Position numbers and translations under genes: made by a program. Shown one piece after another: positions 32,932 through 43,014 of a stretch of 64,000 nucleotides of DNA. Origin of the DNA: Capronia americana (taxonomy: Eukaryota > Ascomycota > Eurotiomycetes > Chaetothyriales > Herpotrichiellaceae); assembly GCA_016110215.1 (NCBI GenBank), contig JADWQD010000006.1:124001-188000 (forward strand), read 5' to 3'. Each line of letters begins with the position of its first letter. Position 1 is the first letter of the stretch. The notes below the pieces were generated by a model. The model saw only the letters and a list, made by a program, of their open reading frames with translations. It searched no databases and was not told where the DNA came from.

Positions 32932-35271
32932 TCACCGCCTTCTCCTTGTGGCAGGAATTGGCTCGAACGCATCGTCATCGTCATCATCATCACTGATCTT
33001 ATAAGCTGTGCCCGAAGCCTTGCCGTTCCCGAGAATACTGTTCTGGGAAGTGGTGAAGTTGAGCTGCGTCTGTTTCGCCCTTGAGGCTGCTGTGCGCGCT
33101 GGAGTTTTCTTCGTTGTTGAAGCCACGGAGGAGGCGAAGGATGCAGGCTTGGCTCGTCCGCCTGCCCGAGACGTAGTGGTGGACACGGAGGTAGGGGACG
33201 CATTGCGAGTGGCTCGAGCGGGTGGAGCTTTGCTTGCGGCGGCTTTGCGCTTGGGTTCGGGCACGAACATGGCTTGCGAGTCGGGCTCTCCGTCGTCGTC
33301 GTCGTCGTCGTCGTCGTCTCCCATGACGATGTCTTCTTCCTCTTCGTCTTCATCGTCGTCGTCGTCATAAACCGCTGCTCGCTTGCGCCCTCGTGCAGCT
33401 GTGGCTGCGGCTGGTTTCTTCGCCTTGGTTGTTGCCGTCTTGCGACTCGATGTCGCTGTTGTGGACCCCGCTCTTCCACCTCTGCCTCTGCCCCTGCCTC
33501 GTCCTCGAGCTGCGCCGCGTGTAGCTGGGGCTGGAGTGCCGTCTTCCCCGTCCTCTTCGCCTGTTCTGCTTTCCAGATCTCCAGAGTCTTGTATCAACGC
33601 CTCCGGTTTGTCTTCCCAGTGTCCGTCGAGGTCGGAATTCCAATTGTCCGGCTTGGGTTTGTACCGCGCCTTACTCTTACTGATCTTTAGCTCACCCTTG
33701 GCAAACATCTCCTCCATCTTCGCGCGTTGCTCCTCAATCTGCGTGGCAAGATCATCATCATCTTCTTCTTCGTCATTCGCATCCTCTTGCAACCGCACAA
33801 GATGCTTGATTTGATCCGCGAGCGACTGATTCACGAATGCCTCCACGGCATGCCTGTCGTCTTTGACCACGTACTGATGAACCGCATCCCCAAACACGTT
33901 CGGCGGCAGAATAGTCAGGCTCTGCTTCTGAAGGAACTCTTTCACGAGTTCGTCGACTTTGATGGTTTCCAGGCCTTGAAACTTCGCCATGATCTCTTCA
34001 TCAGCTTCTGCCTCGTGAGCTCTGCGGGCCCCGGCGTTCTTCTTTCTGGTATGGAACTGAACCACGTCATTGGTGTTCGCAACTTTGTCAATGAAGCGGT
34101 TGGAGAAGCGCTGCGGGTTTTCGATGTCGAAGCGGGTGACGCCATCCGGTGAGGTCGTCTCTACGCGCAGTCTGACCAGTGGTAACGGCGGTGCCTCGGG
34201 CTCCTCGTCAGGGTGTTCCGGTTCTGGTTGCACTTCAAGCCATTCTTCCTTGGCTTGCTCGATGAGTGCATCCACAATCTTGATCAAGTGCCTCGTAAGT
34301 TCGACGCGGTGGTCGTCTTTGTATTTGGCGATTCGGACGGCTTCTTTGTCATTGGCGAGGACCATGTCTTTGTACACAAATGGGCGGACGGTTTTCAGGC
34401 GGATCGGTTCGCAGTGCATTTCGCGGCCAGTGATGGTGAGAACGGCAACGTGTTTGGGCACGGCTTCGCCGGGAATTAGAGATGTGGCGACTGACGAGCC
34501 CGGTTGCATGACATTGAAGTTCATCTCCGGGTTCAGTCTTGGTTCGATGTCACATTCATGCTCGTGGCCCCAGATGACGAGGTCGAGGAAGTCGGGGAGA
34601 AAGTTCTCGGGCAGGTATGAGGTATCTGTGTAGGCGTGGTGATTTTGATGTAGGCAGATCAAATTGTACCAGTCCTCCATCTGTGTGCTGGGTCGATGGA
34701 ACTGGACTTTCTGATCCCTAAACGTGCGGTGAAGCCGCTCGTCCCGGACATTGGAGAGACCATACAGAGCTAGTTTTGTACGGCCTTTTTGGATCAGAAC
34801 CGGCTTGACCACGATGTTGTCACTCTGAGGTATTTTGCCATAGTAATTGACGAGGCCAGAGACAGCAAGCAGGTCTAGAGCAGAGTAGTGGCCTTCTCCT
34901 GTAGGGTCATCATGATTACCATGGATTGAAAAGATTGGTATTCCAACGTTGATGTTGGGGTCCTCGTAGTTGACGTGATCAAAGGTGGCGTCGAAGTGCT
35001 CTGACTCGTCTGAAAGCATCTCCAGCTCGCAGGGTTTGTCGCTGAGGCAGTTGAGTCTGACTGACCGCATGACGTTGTACATTGACTTCCGTGAAGGCTT
35101 GTTTTCGTGGAACAGGTCACCAGCGAGAAGGACCATGTCGACGTCTCGCTCTTTGGCTAGGCACATGATCTCGTGGAAAGTCTTCCACGAGTCGTCGCCA
35201 CGGATTGGGTCTCGTTCGTGGGCGCCGACATGGTTGTCGGTGGCGACGAGGATGGTGATTGTGTCAGCCAT
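32932..35271 (-). CDS. mre11: Double-strand-break repair nuclease Mre11
   Basis: 779 aa, single exon. Mre11 is the Mn-dependent nuclease of the Mre11-Rad50-Nbs1 complex in double-strand-break sensing, resection and telomere maintenance. All phosphoesterase motifs are present in order: VATDNHVG (Asp12, His14), LLAGDLFHENKPS, SIHGNHDDP, HQNHHAYT and WGHEHECDI. The capping domain and Rad50-binding region follow (FSNRFIDKVANTNDVVQFHTRKK). The C-terminal third is disordered, with a GAR (RGRGRGRGRGG) segment that is methylated in other eukaryotes. It also has Asp/Glu runs and an AKPASFASSVAST stretch. The start MADTITILVATDNH is typical for the family. Divergent neighbour spacing gives it its own 750-bp promoter. 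Confidence 0.97.
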   Translation of the reverse strand: MADTITILVATDNHVGAHERDPIRGDDSWKTFHEIMCLAKERDVDMVLLAGDLFHENKPSRKSMYNVMRSVRLNCLSDKPCELEMLSDESEHFDATFDHVNYEDPNINVGIPIFSIHGNHDDPTGEGHYSALDLLAVSGLVNYYGKIPQSDNIVVKPVLIQKGRTKLALYGLSNVRDERLHRTFRDQKVQFHRPSTQMEDWYNLICLHQNHHAYTDTSYLPENFLPDFLDLVIWGHEHECDIEPRLNPEMNFNVMQPGSSVATSLIPGEAVPKHVAVLTITGREMHCEPIRLKTVRPFVYKDMVLANDKEAVRIAKYKDDHRVELTRHLIKIVDALIEQAKEEWLEVQPEPEHPDEEPEAPPLPLVRLRVETTSPDGVTRFDIENPQRFSNRFIDKVANTNDVVQFHTRKKNAGARRAHEAEADEEIMAKFQGLETIKVDELVKEFLQKQSLTILPPNVFGDAVHQYVVKDDRHAVEAFVNQSLADQIKHLVRLQEDANDEEEDDDDLATQIEEQRAKMEEMFAKGELKISKSKARYKPKPDNWNSDLDGHWEDKPEALIQDSGDLESRTGEEDGEDGTPAPATRGAARGRGRGRGRGGRAGSTTATSSRKTATTKAKKPAAATAARGRKRAAVYDDDDDEDEEEEDIVMGDDDDDDDDDGEPDSQAMFVPEPKRKAAASKAPPARATRNASPTSVSTTTSRAGGRAKPASFASSVASTTKKTPARTAASRAKQTQLNFTTSQNSILGNGKASGTAYKISDDDDDDDAFEPIPATRRRR
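33292..33368. repeat. GTC/CGT trinucleotide repeats in the mre11 coding sequence
   Basis: Two CGT-type runs (about 33293-33318 and 33353-33367) encode Asp/Glu tracts near the Mre11 C-terminus. A third related tract lies near 32970-32990. Confidence 0.8.
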
Positions 35272-36022
35272 GATAGCCGCTCTTCAGCGAAAGGGACGAG
35301 ACCTGAGATTGGCCCCGTGAGGGAGAGATAATATTTTTACAACTGCTTGCGCCGGCAAAGGCACCTGCAAAGAAGCGTGTTTGCTGCCTGCTTCAACTCC
35401 ACAGTCCTTGAAAACATGAACGAATGAGCGAACGCTAGGAAGACGAGATTTGGCTGAAATACGGCGCAAAGCGAAAGCAGGAGACGTCACTCAAGACATG
35501 GCCATCTCCTGCAAGAACGCCAACTATTACAAGAAATCGAGAGGCGAGAAGTGCAGTGGTGGTGGGCTGAGGAAACCAGAAGACACGATGAATTAACAAC
35601 GACTTAAGACCTAGGTGACGCCTCGTCGAATCCAGGCGCGTTACAGCGCGTTGGCGGCGGCGAGCAACTCTACTGTATGGCTTCTCGGATAATTATCCTT
35701 CCGTTCCTCGTCGCCAGTCATGGTTTTGCGGGGTTTTCGCGGCACAATTTGGACCAACGCCTCAGGTGTAACATACACCAGACACCGATATTACCTTTTC
35801 TGCTGCGGTCTGCTTCGACTTCAAAGCACGGCCAGCATCATGTTACGCGCTGGCGATGATGCGAAAGCGGCTTGGGATGTGGCGGACACTCTCGTCAGGG
35901 GTCGCTGGGAAAGGCACTGATGGCAACTCGTCATGAGGTTAGTTTACTCTCATCTTTGGGACTTGGTTAAGCGCTGGATTGATTGAAATCTTCTACTCGC
36001 AAGCCTCCCTGCTCTGCACTAC
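35272..36022. other. Intergenic region; likely left edge of the biosynthetic cluster
   Basis: 750 bp between the Mre11 start and the 3' end of the cluster dehydrogenase. In a manual read I found no CGG-N10-CCG element here, unlike the cluster promoters. Confidence 0.5.
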
Positions 36023-37145
36023 CTAGAAGACGACAGCCATCCTCGATTTCGATTTGCCGCTCTTCATCAGATCCATCATCTCGTGGATCTGGTCGAGATT
36101 GTAAGTATCAACCTTGGGCTTGATTTCATGCTTCGAAATGAAGTCGAGCGCCCGTGGCATCTGCTGGGGCGGACCTGTACTCTCGCTTCGGATCTGGTAC
36201 AGCTTCCTCATGAGATCCAACGCAGAAAACTGTAGGGGCTTCGACGGCAATCCAATCACCATCAGAACGCCGCCAATGCGCAGGATCTTGGTCGCGCTGT
36301 CGTAAGCAGCCTGCGCGGCGCTGAAGACAACAGCCGCGTCGGCACCGCCTCCGGTTGCATCCTTGACCTGTTTGTCGAAGTCGGCGCTTCTACTGTTAAC
36401 TGTGACATCGGCGCCGTGTTCCGTTGCCGCCTGCAAAACTTCGTCATTGATATCGATTCCGACGACTTTGAAGCCCATCGCTTTGGCGAAGCAGATGCCC
36501 ATCTGGCCCAGCCCTCCACAGCCGACGATGGCCATCCACTGCCCTGGTTTCAGCGTGCATGAGTCGACACCATGGAATGCTGCATTCCATTGTCAATATC
36601 GAACCCACTAAGACTTTTTTCGGGGGTTTCGTTTACCTGTGATGCCCGCGCAGAAATACGGTGCCGAGGTCTCCATGGGGAGGTTGTCTGGGAGGATGAT
36701 GGCGTTGCGATAGTCCACGGCTGCATACTCGGCGAAGAACCCGTCGGCCTGGAAGCCCTGGATTTTGGCGGTTCCCAACCTGCAGTTGAGGTTGTGCACC
36801 AAACATCCATCGCATGCGACTGTGATCACATCAGTCAGGCATCCCTGGGCTGGCTGGGATGTGAGGTCACTCACAACATACATCTTTGATGTAAAGAAAA
36901 CCCAGCCGGTCGCCCTTCTTGAAGCCTTTGACGCCGGCTCCAATTTCTTCTGCGAAGCCGACACCCTCGTGGCCCATCACCACAGGCTCAGTGGCCGGGA
37001 TTGATCCATCGAACAACATGAGATCCGAATGACAGAGACTTGCCGACGCGACCTTGACCAAGATTTCATGGTCCTGGGTCGTCGGGAGCGGGATCTCATC
37101 TATCGTGCATGTGTTGGTCTCCTTGACGACGTTAGAAAGGCTCAT
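36023..37145 (-). CDS. Zinc-dependent alcohol dehydrogenase, NAD-type (cluster gene)
   Basis: Three exons, 37145-36875, 36819-36637 and 36579-36023 (introns of 55 and 57 bp); 336 aa. Catalytic zinc ligands: Cys38 in SLCHSDL and the His/Glu pair in VMGHEGVG. The structural zinc loop is completed only by splicing (DVCFACDGCLVHNLNC), which confirms intron 1. The cofactor motif GCGGLGQ is followed by VVGIDIND. The Asp after strand beta-2 indicates NAD(H), in contrast to the NADP-type enzyme at 19.7-20.9 kb. Members interconvert alcohols and aldehydes or ketones. In this cluster it could act on the product of the A-T-R enzyme, which is inference. A CGG-N10-CCG element lies 373 bp upstream of its start. 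Confidence 0.9.
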
Positions 37146-37769
37146 TTGCAGTCTGATGGGAAGTGACGAACAGGGTGATACCGAGCTGCTCTCATCGTGG
37201 AAGGTGCCATTTTGTCCGCAAAGAGTTCATTCACTTTCGCTATTCAAGATACGCACATGCCCAGCTACCTACTGTTGTCCTGACGCCGTACTAATCGGTG
37301 GGAATATAATCGATTGGCCGTAACATGGAACCCGGTCCTTTCGGCGATCATAGTCCACCCCTACCAGTCTCTTGGTGGAAAAGTTCAAGGAAGGAAGGAC
37401 ACTACTTCCACGAGGCGGGCCAGAACCAAGGGCCTGTGGTTGATGTCGTTCTCCATCACCGCCATTGGCGTTGGAACCGACTGGCCGTAATCTCCAGCCT
37501 GCAGAGCATTGAAAGACCGGAGACTGAGCACCGCAGTTTGCGGGGAGTCTGAGGGGTGCAGCCCACGAGCCGAGGTGGGTCTCGTTCGGGGATCTGAGGG
37601 GGTCCTCAGAAGGGGGGTCTCTGGAGGATGGGTTGGGGTCCCTCGCAAGTCTCAAGGCCGGAGACTCTGACTCTCCCCGATTCTTTTCAGCCTGGCCTTT
37701 AATAGGCTTGTATTTCGAAGAAGCTAATTATGTACAGAGTCCTTCTTGTCCCTTGATCTCCGTGCTGGA
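37146..37769. promoter_or_regulatory. Promoter region of the cluster ADH
   Basis: 624 bp between the ADH start and the EthD-like gene end. It contains one CGG-N10-CCG element (37518) and an additional CGGAGA half site (37659-37664) followed by TCTCC 7 bp on. Confidence 0.5.
37518..37533. promoter_or_regulatory. CGG-N10-CCG element A
   Basis: CGGAGACTGAGCACCG. The left arm CGGAGA is shared with elements B and F. It lies 373 bp upstream of the ADH start. Zn2Cys6 dimers bind inverted CGG triplets with a fixed spacing (Put3 uses N10); assignment to the in-cluster regulator is inference. Confidence 0.5.
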
Positions 37770-38575
37770 TCAGTTGTTGACGTCGCCGAACCCCTTAACA
37801 CTCTTGAATCCTCGGATGTTGACACGTTCGGCATTCCCAAAGACTCGGTGCGTGTTGGGGCTGGCATCAGCCTCCCGGAGCTCCGGCCCATCGAGAGCAT
37901 CAACATGGTCCAATTCATGGACAGCCATGAATCTCGGTGCTTTTGCCGATGAGGCGTCATGACCTTTGACGAACTCGTATCGCTGAGATCGCCGGTATCC
38001 AGGCACTCTGGTGAGCATATGCAGATGTTCCTCGTGGTAGAAGGTGTTGTAATCATCCGCATCAGCTGGCTCGACCTGAACATTCAGAATGAAAGGTGGA
38101 CGTGCTGTGATTTCTGGCATTAGCGAGGCAGCAAGGACGAGCCGCAGCAATCGAAGCTCTGTGCACACTCACAGTGACCGATCCTCTTGGGATCAAAGTC
38201 TTCGATGAGCTTGTAGACTCTGATGTCCGATACAGTACCATGTTCCGCATCTCCTGTTAGATCGCCCAGACGGAAGATCTCTTCTGCAGAGTCTATCGAG
38301 TCGAGTTGGCACATCGTCAGACAAGTCTTGTCATTTGGTGGTTCAAGGTCGGTGTGCGGCAGCTGTACACCATGCAGCTGGGTTTTGCACACCTCCAGCG
38401 GCGTCTTGGTCGCCAGTTCAAAGTCATTGTACGCATGATAGAAGACAGCGCGAGAAGCCGGAATCTTCGATAGCAAAGTAGGCAGACCCTCCGAGGTGTA
38501 CCATTTGGTCCAAGAATCCACGTCAGAGTCTGCAGGCTTCGAAACGATGCGTAGCAGAAATGGAGAGGCCGCCAT
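37770..38575 (-). CDS. Two-barrel EthD/ABM-like protein (cluster gene)
   Basis: Two exons, 38575-38173 and 38104-37770, with a 68-bp intron (GTGAGT..CAG); 245 aa. The nearer acceptor would create a stop, so the one at ATCACAG is used. Each half has the ferredoxin-like dimeric alpha/beta-barrel pattern. The first half has a strand (PFLLRIVSKP), then WTKWYTSEGLPTLLSKIPASRAVFYHAY. The second half has FILNVQVEP, then YNTFYHEEHLHMLTRVPGYRRSQRYEF. The WY/FY, E and L..PG(Y) positions are those of EthD/ABM families, which include small cofactor-free monooxygenases, cyclases and chaperone-like proteins. No catalytic assignment is possible. It is divergent from the NRPS-like gene and shares its promoter. 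Confidence 0.8.
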
Positions 38576-38774
38576 TCTTTCAGTGTCTCAATGCTACAAG
38601 CTGCCGCTGCTCGTCAATGTTCGGTTGCAGACTGGATGCGGATGGTAATGTTCCGAAAGCATCGATAGACATGGCTCCTTCCTATACTTGCCAGACTGCT
38701 GGAGCGGACTACGCACAGCATACCTACCCTATGCCCAGTGTTGCTGTTGCACCTCAAACGGGGTTCCAAGCCTT

Positions 38775-38790
38775 CGGAGAGCATTCTCCG
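38775..38790. promoter_or_regulatory. CGG-N10-CCG element B (perfect CGGAGA-N4-TCTCCG)
   Basis: CGGAGAGCATTCTCCG is an inverted repeat with 6-bp arms and a 4-bp spacer. It lies 200 bp from the EthD-like start and 369 bp from the NRPS-like start. The same arms and spacing recur at 48577. Confidence 0.6.
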
Positions 38791-38925
38791 GAAGGTCTTG
38801 GATGTATCTAGGACGAGAAAAGCCGAGCTAATGCGAAGGGATCGTCGGACAGAATTATTGGGGAAGCTTAACTATCTTAGATCCTGAGCCGTCTCGCATT
38901 AAGGCTCTAATGCCGTCTTCGCCCA

Positions 38926-38941
38926 CGGGGATGATTCTCCG
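38926..38941. promoter_or_regulatory. CGG-N10-CCG element C
   Basis: CGGGGATGATTCTCCG, flanked so that the arms extend to CACGG/CCGTG. The right arm TCTCCG matches elements B, D and F. It lies 218 bp upstream of the NRPS-like start. Confidence 0.5.
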
Positions 38942-39158
38942 TGAGCACCATCTGGGGCTGGCAGTCCTGGAACACGCCTTGTACGCCAAGATGTACGGCT
39001 ATGGGATCAATGAGCGCGGGCATACCAAGAGCTCTGGCCGATGTGGCTTTCAAGCCTCCGGCCACGATCCTGGACTTTGAATGCGAGGGTACTAAGGAAG
39101 GAGCACTTTGCTGCAACAATCTACAGAGTGATTCAATGAAGAATGCGCCATCTTCGCA

Positions 39159-42100
39159 ATGGGATCACATATTGAACCATCTGAAAGTGTCGGGCGCCAT
39201 CTCAGCACGCCTACACCAATCTTACACCACCTCGTCCTCTCGTCAGTTCAAGAGCACGGAGAACGAACGGCAATAGTATGCAAAGCACAGCCACCAGATC
39301 ATTTGCCTGCCATATCCAAACGTACCCATTCAGGAAAACTTCCACAGAGTCTTCTTTGGACTCATTCACAACTTCAGTACGGCGCGGACTTGCTCGCTGT
39401 GGCCTTGTACAAGCAAGGGCTACAGCTTCAGTCGACTGTTGCCGTGATCCTCGGCGGCAGATCTGAATTCCATCTGGTACTCAGGGCGGCGACGAAACTG
39501 AACTGTCCGTTCTCTCCAATGAACCTGAGAAGCCCAAAGAATGCTAAAGAAATCCGCCATATGCTCACGCTCTCACAAGCCAAAGCGATAGTTATCGACA
39601 ACGCCAGCATAGTCGAAGACTTGGAGAGCAATGTTCCCGATCTGATGCGCGACATGCAGGTCAAGGTGGTGCTAGACGGCCCCATCGTCCGATCAGGCTA
39701 CCTGTCTCTCAGTCAAATGATTGAGAACACTGCGACTGATGAAGCTTTCGACGAGATTAGTACCAGATTGGATACTCTGTCTCGACATCAGGATGACGTG
39801 GTTTACATTGGATTTACATCGGGAACTACATCACTACCGAAGGCTGCACCACACACGAACTTATCTTTTGTCTGGAATCTGAGGTCCTGGCAAGAAGCAT
39901 TTGCGCTGGACCACCAGCGAGCCTGGCTCCACATCCTCCCCATGAACTCCATCGTCGGCAGCCTCTGGACGCTGGCTTATATGATTCCAGGAGGAAGTGT
40001 AACTCACGTACAAGCTGGGTTTGACACCACGTCAATCGCGGCGGCAATTAGCAGTGGCGAGTATACAGACATGCTGGCCGTTCCATCGATGATCGATTTG
40101 CTGGCGGCAAGTCCATTGCTGGAATCTCGCCATCGAGGTCTCGATCGCCTGATCGTGGGTGGAAGCAAAATCTTGCGATCCCATGTGGAGAAGGCGTTCC
40201 TAAGGATCAGATGCAGACGACTCAGTCCCTTCTTTGGCATGACTGAAGGCACGTCGGTGTGCAGCGAAACTCTGACTGAAGTGCCCGCCGTCTCCAATGA
40301 ACCGATCTACGCCGGCTACGTCAACCCAGGGTGTAAGGTGCGAATATGTGATCCCTCGGACACCAAACCAGTCCCGAGGGGCGTGCCTGGCGAATTAGTA
40401 CAAGGAGGACATCAACGGATTAGAAGCTACCTGGGCGGCCAGGGCAAAGAAAACTTCTTCGTGGAAGACGGTGAAGTGTGGTACCGTTGCGGCGATCAAG
40501 CGGTGATGCAGCCAGACGGTCGAATTGCCGTTGTAGGACGATACAAAGGTGAGCAAAAGATATCCAGCTGTCCAATTTCTATACTGACCATGTCGCAGAC
40601 ATGATCATTCGTGGTGGCATGAATATAGCCTCAGCAGCCATAGAAGCTGTGATATCCGAGCGAACGAACATTGACGTGAGTGTACATACTGACCTCGGCG
40701 TCTATGCTCCGCACCTAATATTGGCCTTAGTCTCAAGTGATAGGAATTCCCGACGAGGAGGCAGGCGAAGTCCCTGTCGCCATCCTGAAGCATTCCCCGG
40801 ATGACCGAGACGTCTCTACCAGGGTCAAGCAAGACATTCTTGAAACCATGGGCCCGGCATACTCTTTGGAGCGGGTCTTGACTCTTTGCGAGCTAGGCCT
40901 GGACGACTGGCCAAAGACGACATCCGGCAAGGTTCTGAAACGAGATTTACAGGTGCTCGTCAATCAACTCCTTGGCCGTGAAAGGGTTTCAGAAAGGAGC
41001 CGCAAGACAAATGGCGATGTGTTGCATGAGGAGACCCGTCTGGAGCACTTTCTCCTCGACTTCGCCGAGAAACATGATATGCTCATCAACAATATTGATG
41101 ATGATTTTCTGGCTGCCGGCTTGGACAGTCTGCTCGCATTGCGGCTCAGAAACGCAGTCATCAGAGAAGTGGGCAGAACGGGAGCGCATTTCCAGCTTGG
41201 ATTGGAAGAAGTGTTCGCCTGTGGAAATATCCGGCAACTCGCGGCCCACATCACTGCTTCCGTCAATTCACGGCAAGACATCGATTCCCCTGAGAGGCAT
41301 ATTGGGTCGACGCTGGAGATGATGTCTGACATGGTGGAAGAATTCCGGGTTGTTCGGCCCCGGAAGTCAATGTCTACATCAAGGATGCTCAGCAGAAAGA
41401 ACGTGGTGGGTATTGTCCAAAACATTCACAAGCCCGAAACTCATTGGTGTCCAGCTTCTTACTGGAGCCACTGGCTCATTAGGCGCCCACGTATTGTCCA
41501 TATTACTCGAACGTTCAGATGTGGATGTCGTTTACTGTGCGGTCCGCGGCGACGACCCTCTTGGCCGCTTACGGGCATCATTTAGCAAAAGATTTCTGGA
41601 ATTTCGCGAGCATACTCAAAAAATCAGGTTCTTATCCTACGAGCCTGGTAGATTGGTTGACGGCCTACCAGCGACAACACGGATTGCGATGCTTGCCAGT
41701 CTAACTCATATCGTTCACGCTGCTTGGCCCGTCAACTTTCACCTCCCTCTGACGGCTTTCCGTCCACACCTCAAAGACGTGCGAGATCTCCTTCAAATAT
41801 CCTTGGATATCGAAAACAAGCCGGCACAGCTATTGTACTGCTCCTCTATGGGAGTAGCCCTGAACACTATCGGCCAGAGCAGGGTGGCAGAAGCGCCAAT
41901 GATGGATTTCAGGCAAGGCATCAGTACTGGATACACACAGTCTAAGCTGATGGCCGAATACATCATTCAGCAGGCCGTAGAAGACTTGGGCGCGTCTGCG
42001 TGCATCCTCCGTATTGGTCAGATAGTTGGGGACACCAAGGCAGGTATTTGGAACGACGATGAGGCTCCTCCGACCATGATCCGTTCTGCGCTGGCACTGG

Positions 42101-42633
42101 GCTGTCTTCCTGCTCTAGACATGGTGAGTAGGGACAGTCAGCGGGCAGCACATCCACTAATATACTCTTCCCAGACGTGCTCGTGGATCCCTGTTGACAG
42201 TCTTGCGGATGCTATTGTCGAGATTGGCGTGTCTGCAAGCCGACCTCCAAAGCACCTCGTCTACAATCTGTGCAACCCCAGCACGTTCTCGTGGGACAAA
42301 GATCTGCTGCCGGCGCTTGCAGATGCCGGCCTTGCTTTCCAGACAGTTCCCTTTGCCGAGTGGATGGACAAACTTAGACAATTTGACCGATCCCACAGCA
42401 CAGAAGAAGCCGTCGCGAAGTGTCCAGCTGTCAAACTGATTGATTTCTGGGGACGCAGTTATGGTGGCAAGACGCAGAGACACAACCTGCTACGTTACGA
42501 AACAGCCAATGCACAAGAAGACAGCGCGAGTATGAGAGCTGTGCCACGAATCATCGAGTCGGGTCTGGTGAAGAGAATGCTGTCTGCGTGGATGACAAGA
42601 TGGGTACCAGAGGCTGGGCCGACGCCCAGGTAG
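39159..42633 (+). CDS. NRPS-like carboxylic acid reductase, A-T-R architecture (cluster core enzyme)
   Basis: Five exons: 39159-40548, 40599-40675, 40731-41405, 41455-42123 and 42175-42633. The introns are 50, 55, 49 and 51 bp; all joins keep frame and the product is 1089 aa. Adenylation domain (about 1-565): A3 motif FTSGTTSLPKA, A5 FFGMTEG, A7-A8 YRCGDQAVM...GRIAVVGRYKDMIIRGG, and the A10 lysine Lys556 in TTSGKVLKRDL. Thiolation domain with phosphopantetheine Ser622 in DDFLAAGLDSL. Reductase domain (about 715-1089): NADPH motif LLTGATGSLGAHVL and SDR pair Tyr874/Lys878 in TGYTQSKLMAEYI. No condensation domain is present. Such enzymes adenylate an acid, tether it and release it reductively as an aldehyde or alcohol. 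The substrate cannot be read here. The last intron is in frame and stop-free, but its borders and the resulting LPALDM/TCSWIPVD junction favour splicing. Confidence 0.93.
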
Positions 42634-43014
42634 ATTTGGTGTCCATATGCAGGCCAGACACAAAACATACTCGCGAGGGTCATAGGTACGATACTCGTAC
42701 TCCATCGGCCAAAGCCACGTGCTTCGTAGCGGTCTTTGATCTCCGCGCCCCCTGAGGTCTCCATTTCGGCCCGCATCAGCCTCGACCCAGACCCAGTCAG
42801 GCATTTACAGTATGGAGTAGTCCATACTTGGTAACCTCGGTTTTGAAAGGGCGATGGGGGTCGATTCGCCCCAGACTCTCCCCGCTTTCGTGGAGGGCGA
42901 GAGGGCATCTTCTCTGGGAGGAGTCGACCTTCGATTGTAGCCGATGTTCCCTTCCGCCACCCACCAAGCTGGCCTGTTTCTACTGCACATCTATTACATC
43001 CATATCCCTCGTCA
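42634..43014. promoter_or_regulatory. Promoter of the cluster regulator
   Basis: 381 bp between the NRPS-like stop and the regulator start. It contains CGG-N10-CCG element D, a GGGG-N8-CCCC inverted motif near 42857-42872, and a GACTCTCCCCG stretch also found at 37669-37679. Confidence 0.5.
42730..42745. promoter_or_regulatory. CGG-N10-CCG element D (possible autoregulatory site)
   Basis: CGGTCTTTGATCTCCG, 270 bp upstream of the Zn2Cys6 regulator start. Its right half GATCTCCG is identical to that of element F. Autoregulation is inference. Confidence 0.5.

Larger units (their letters stand above)
38576..39158. promoter_or_regulatory. Divergent promoter, EthD-like / NRPS-like
   Basis: 583 bp between outward-facing starts, with two CGG-N10-CCG elements (38775 and 38926). 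This arrangement suggests co-regulation of the two genes. Confidence 0.6.

Noticed and set aside
41350..41460. Apparent frameshift in the middle of the NRPS-like gene
   Set aside because: The frame change is explained by a 49-bp intron (GTGGGT..CAG, 41406-41454) that joins KNV to LLTGATGSLG in the expected frame.
42124..42174. In-frame, stop-free insertion in the reductase domain read as coding
   Set aside because: It has GTGAGT..CAG borders, and removal gives a better reductase-like junction, so I treat it as an intron. RNA evidence would settle it.
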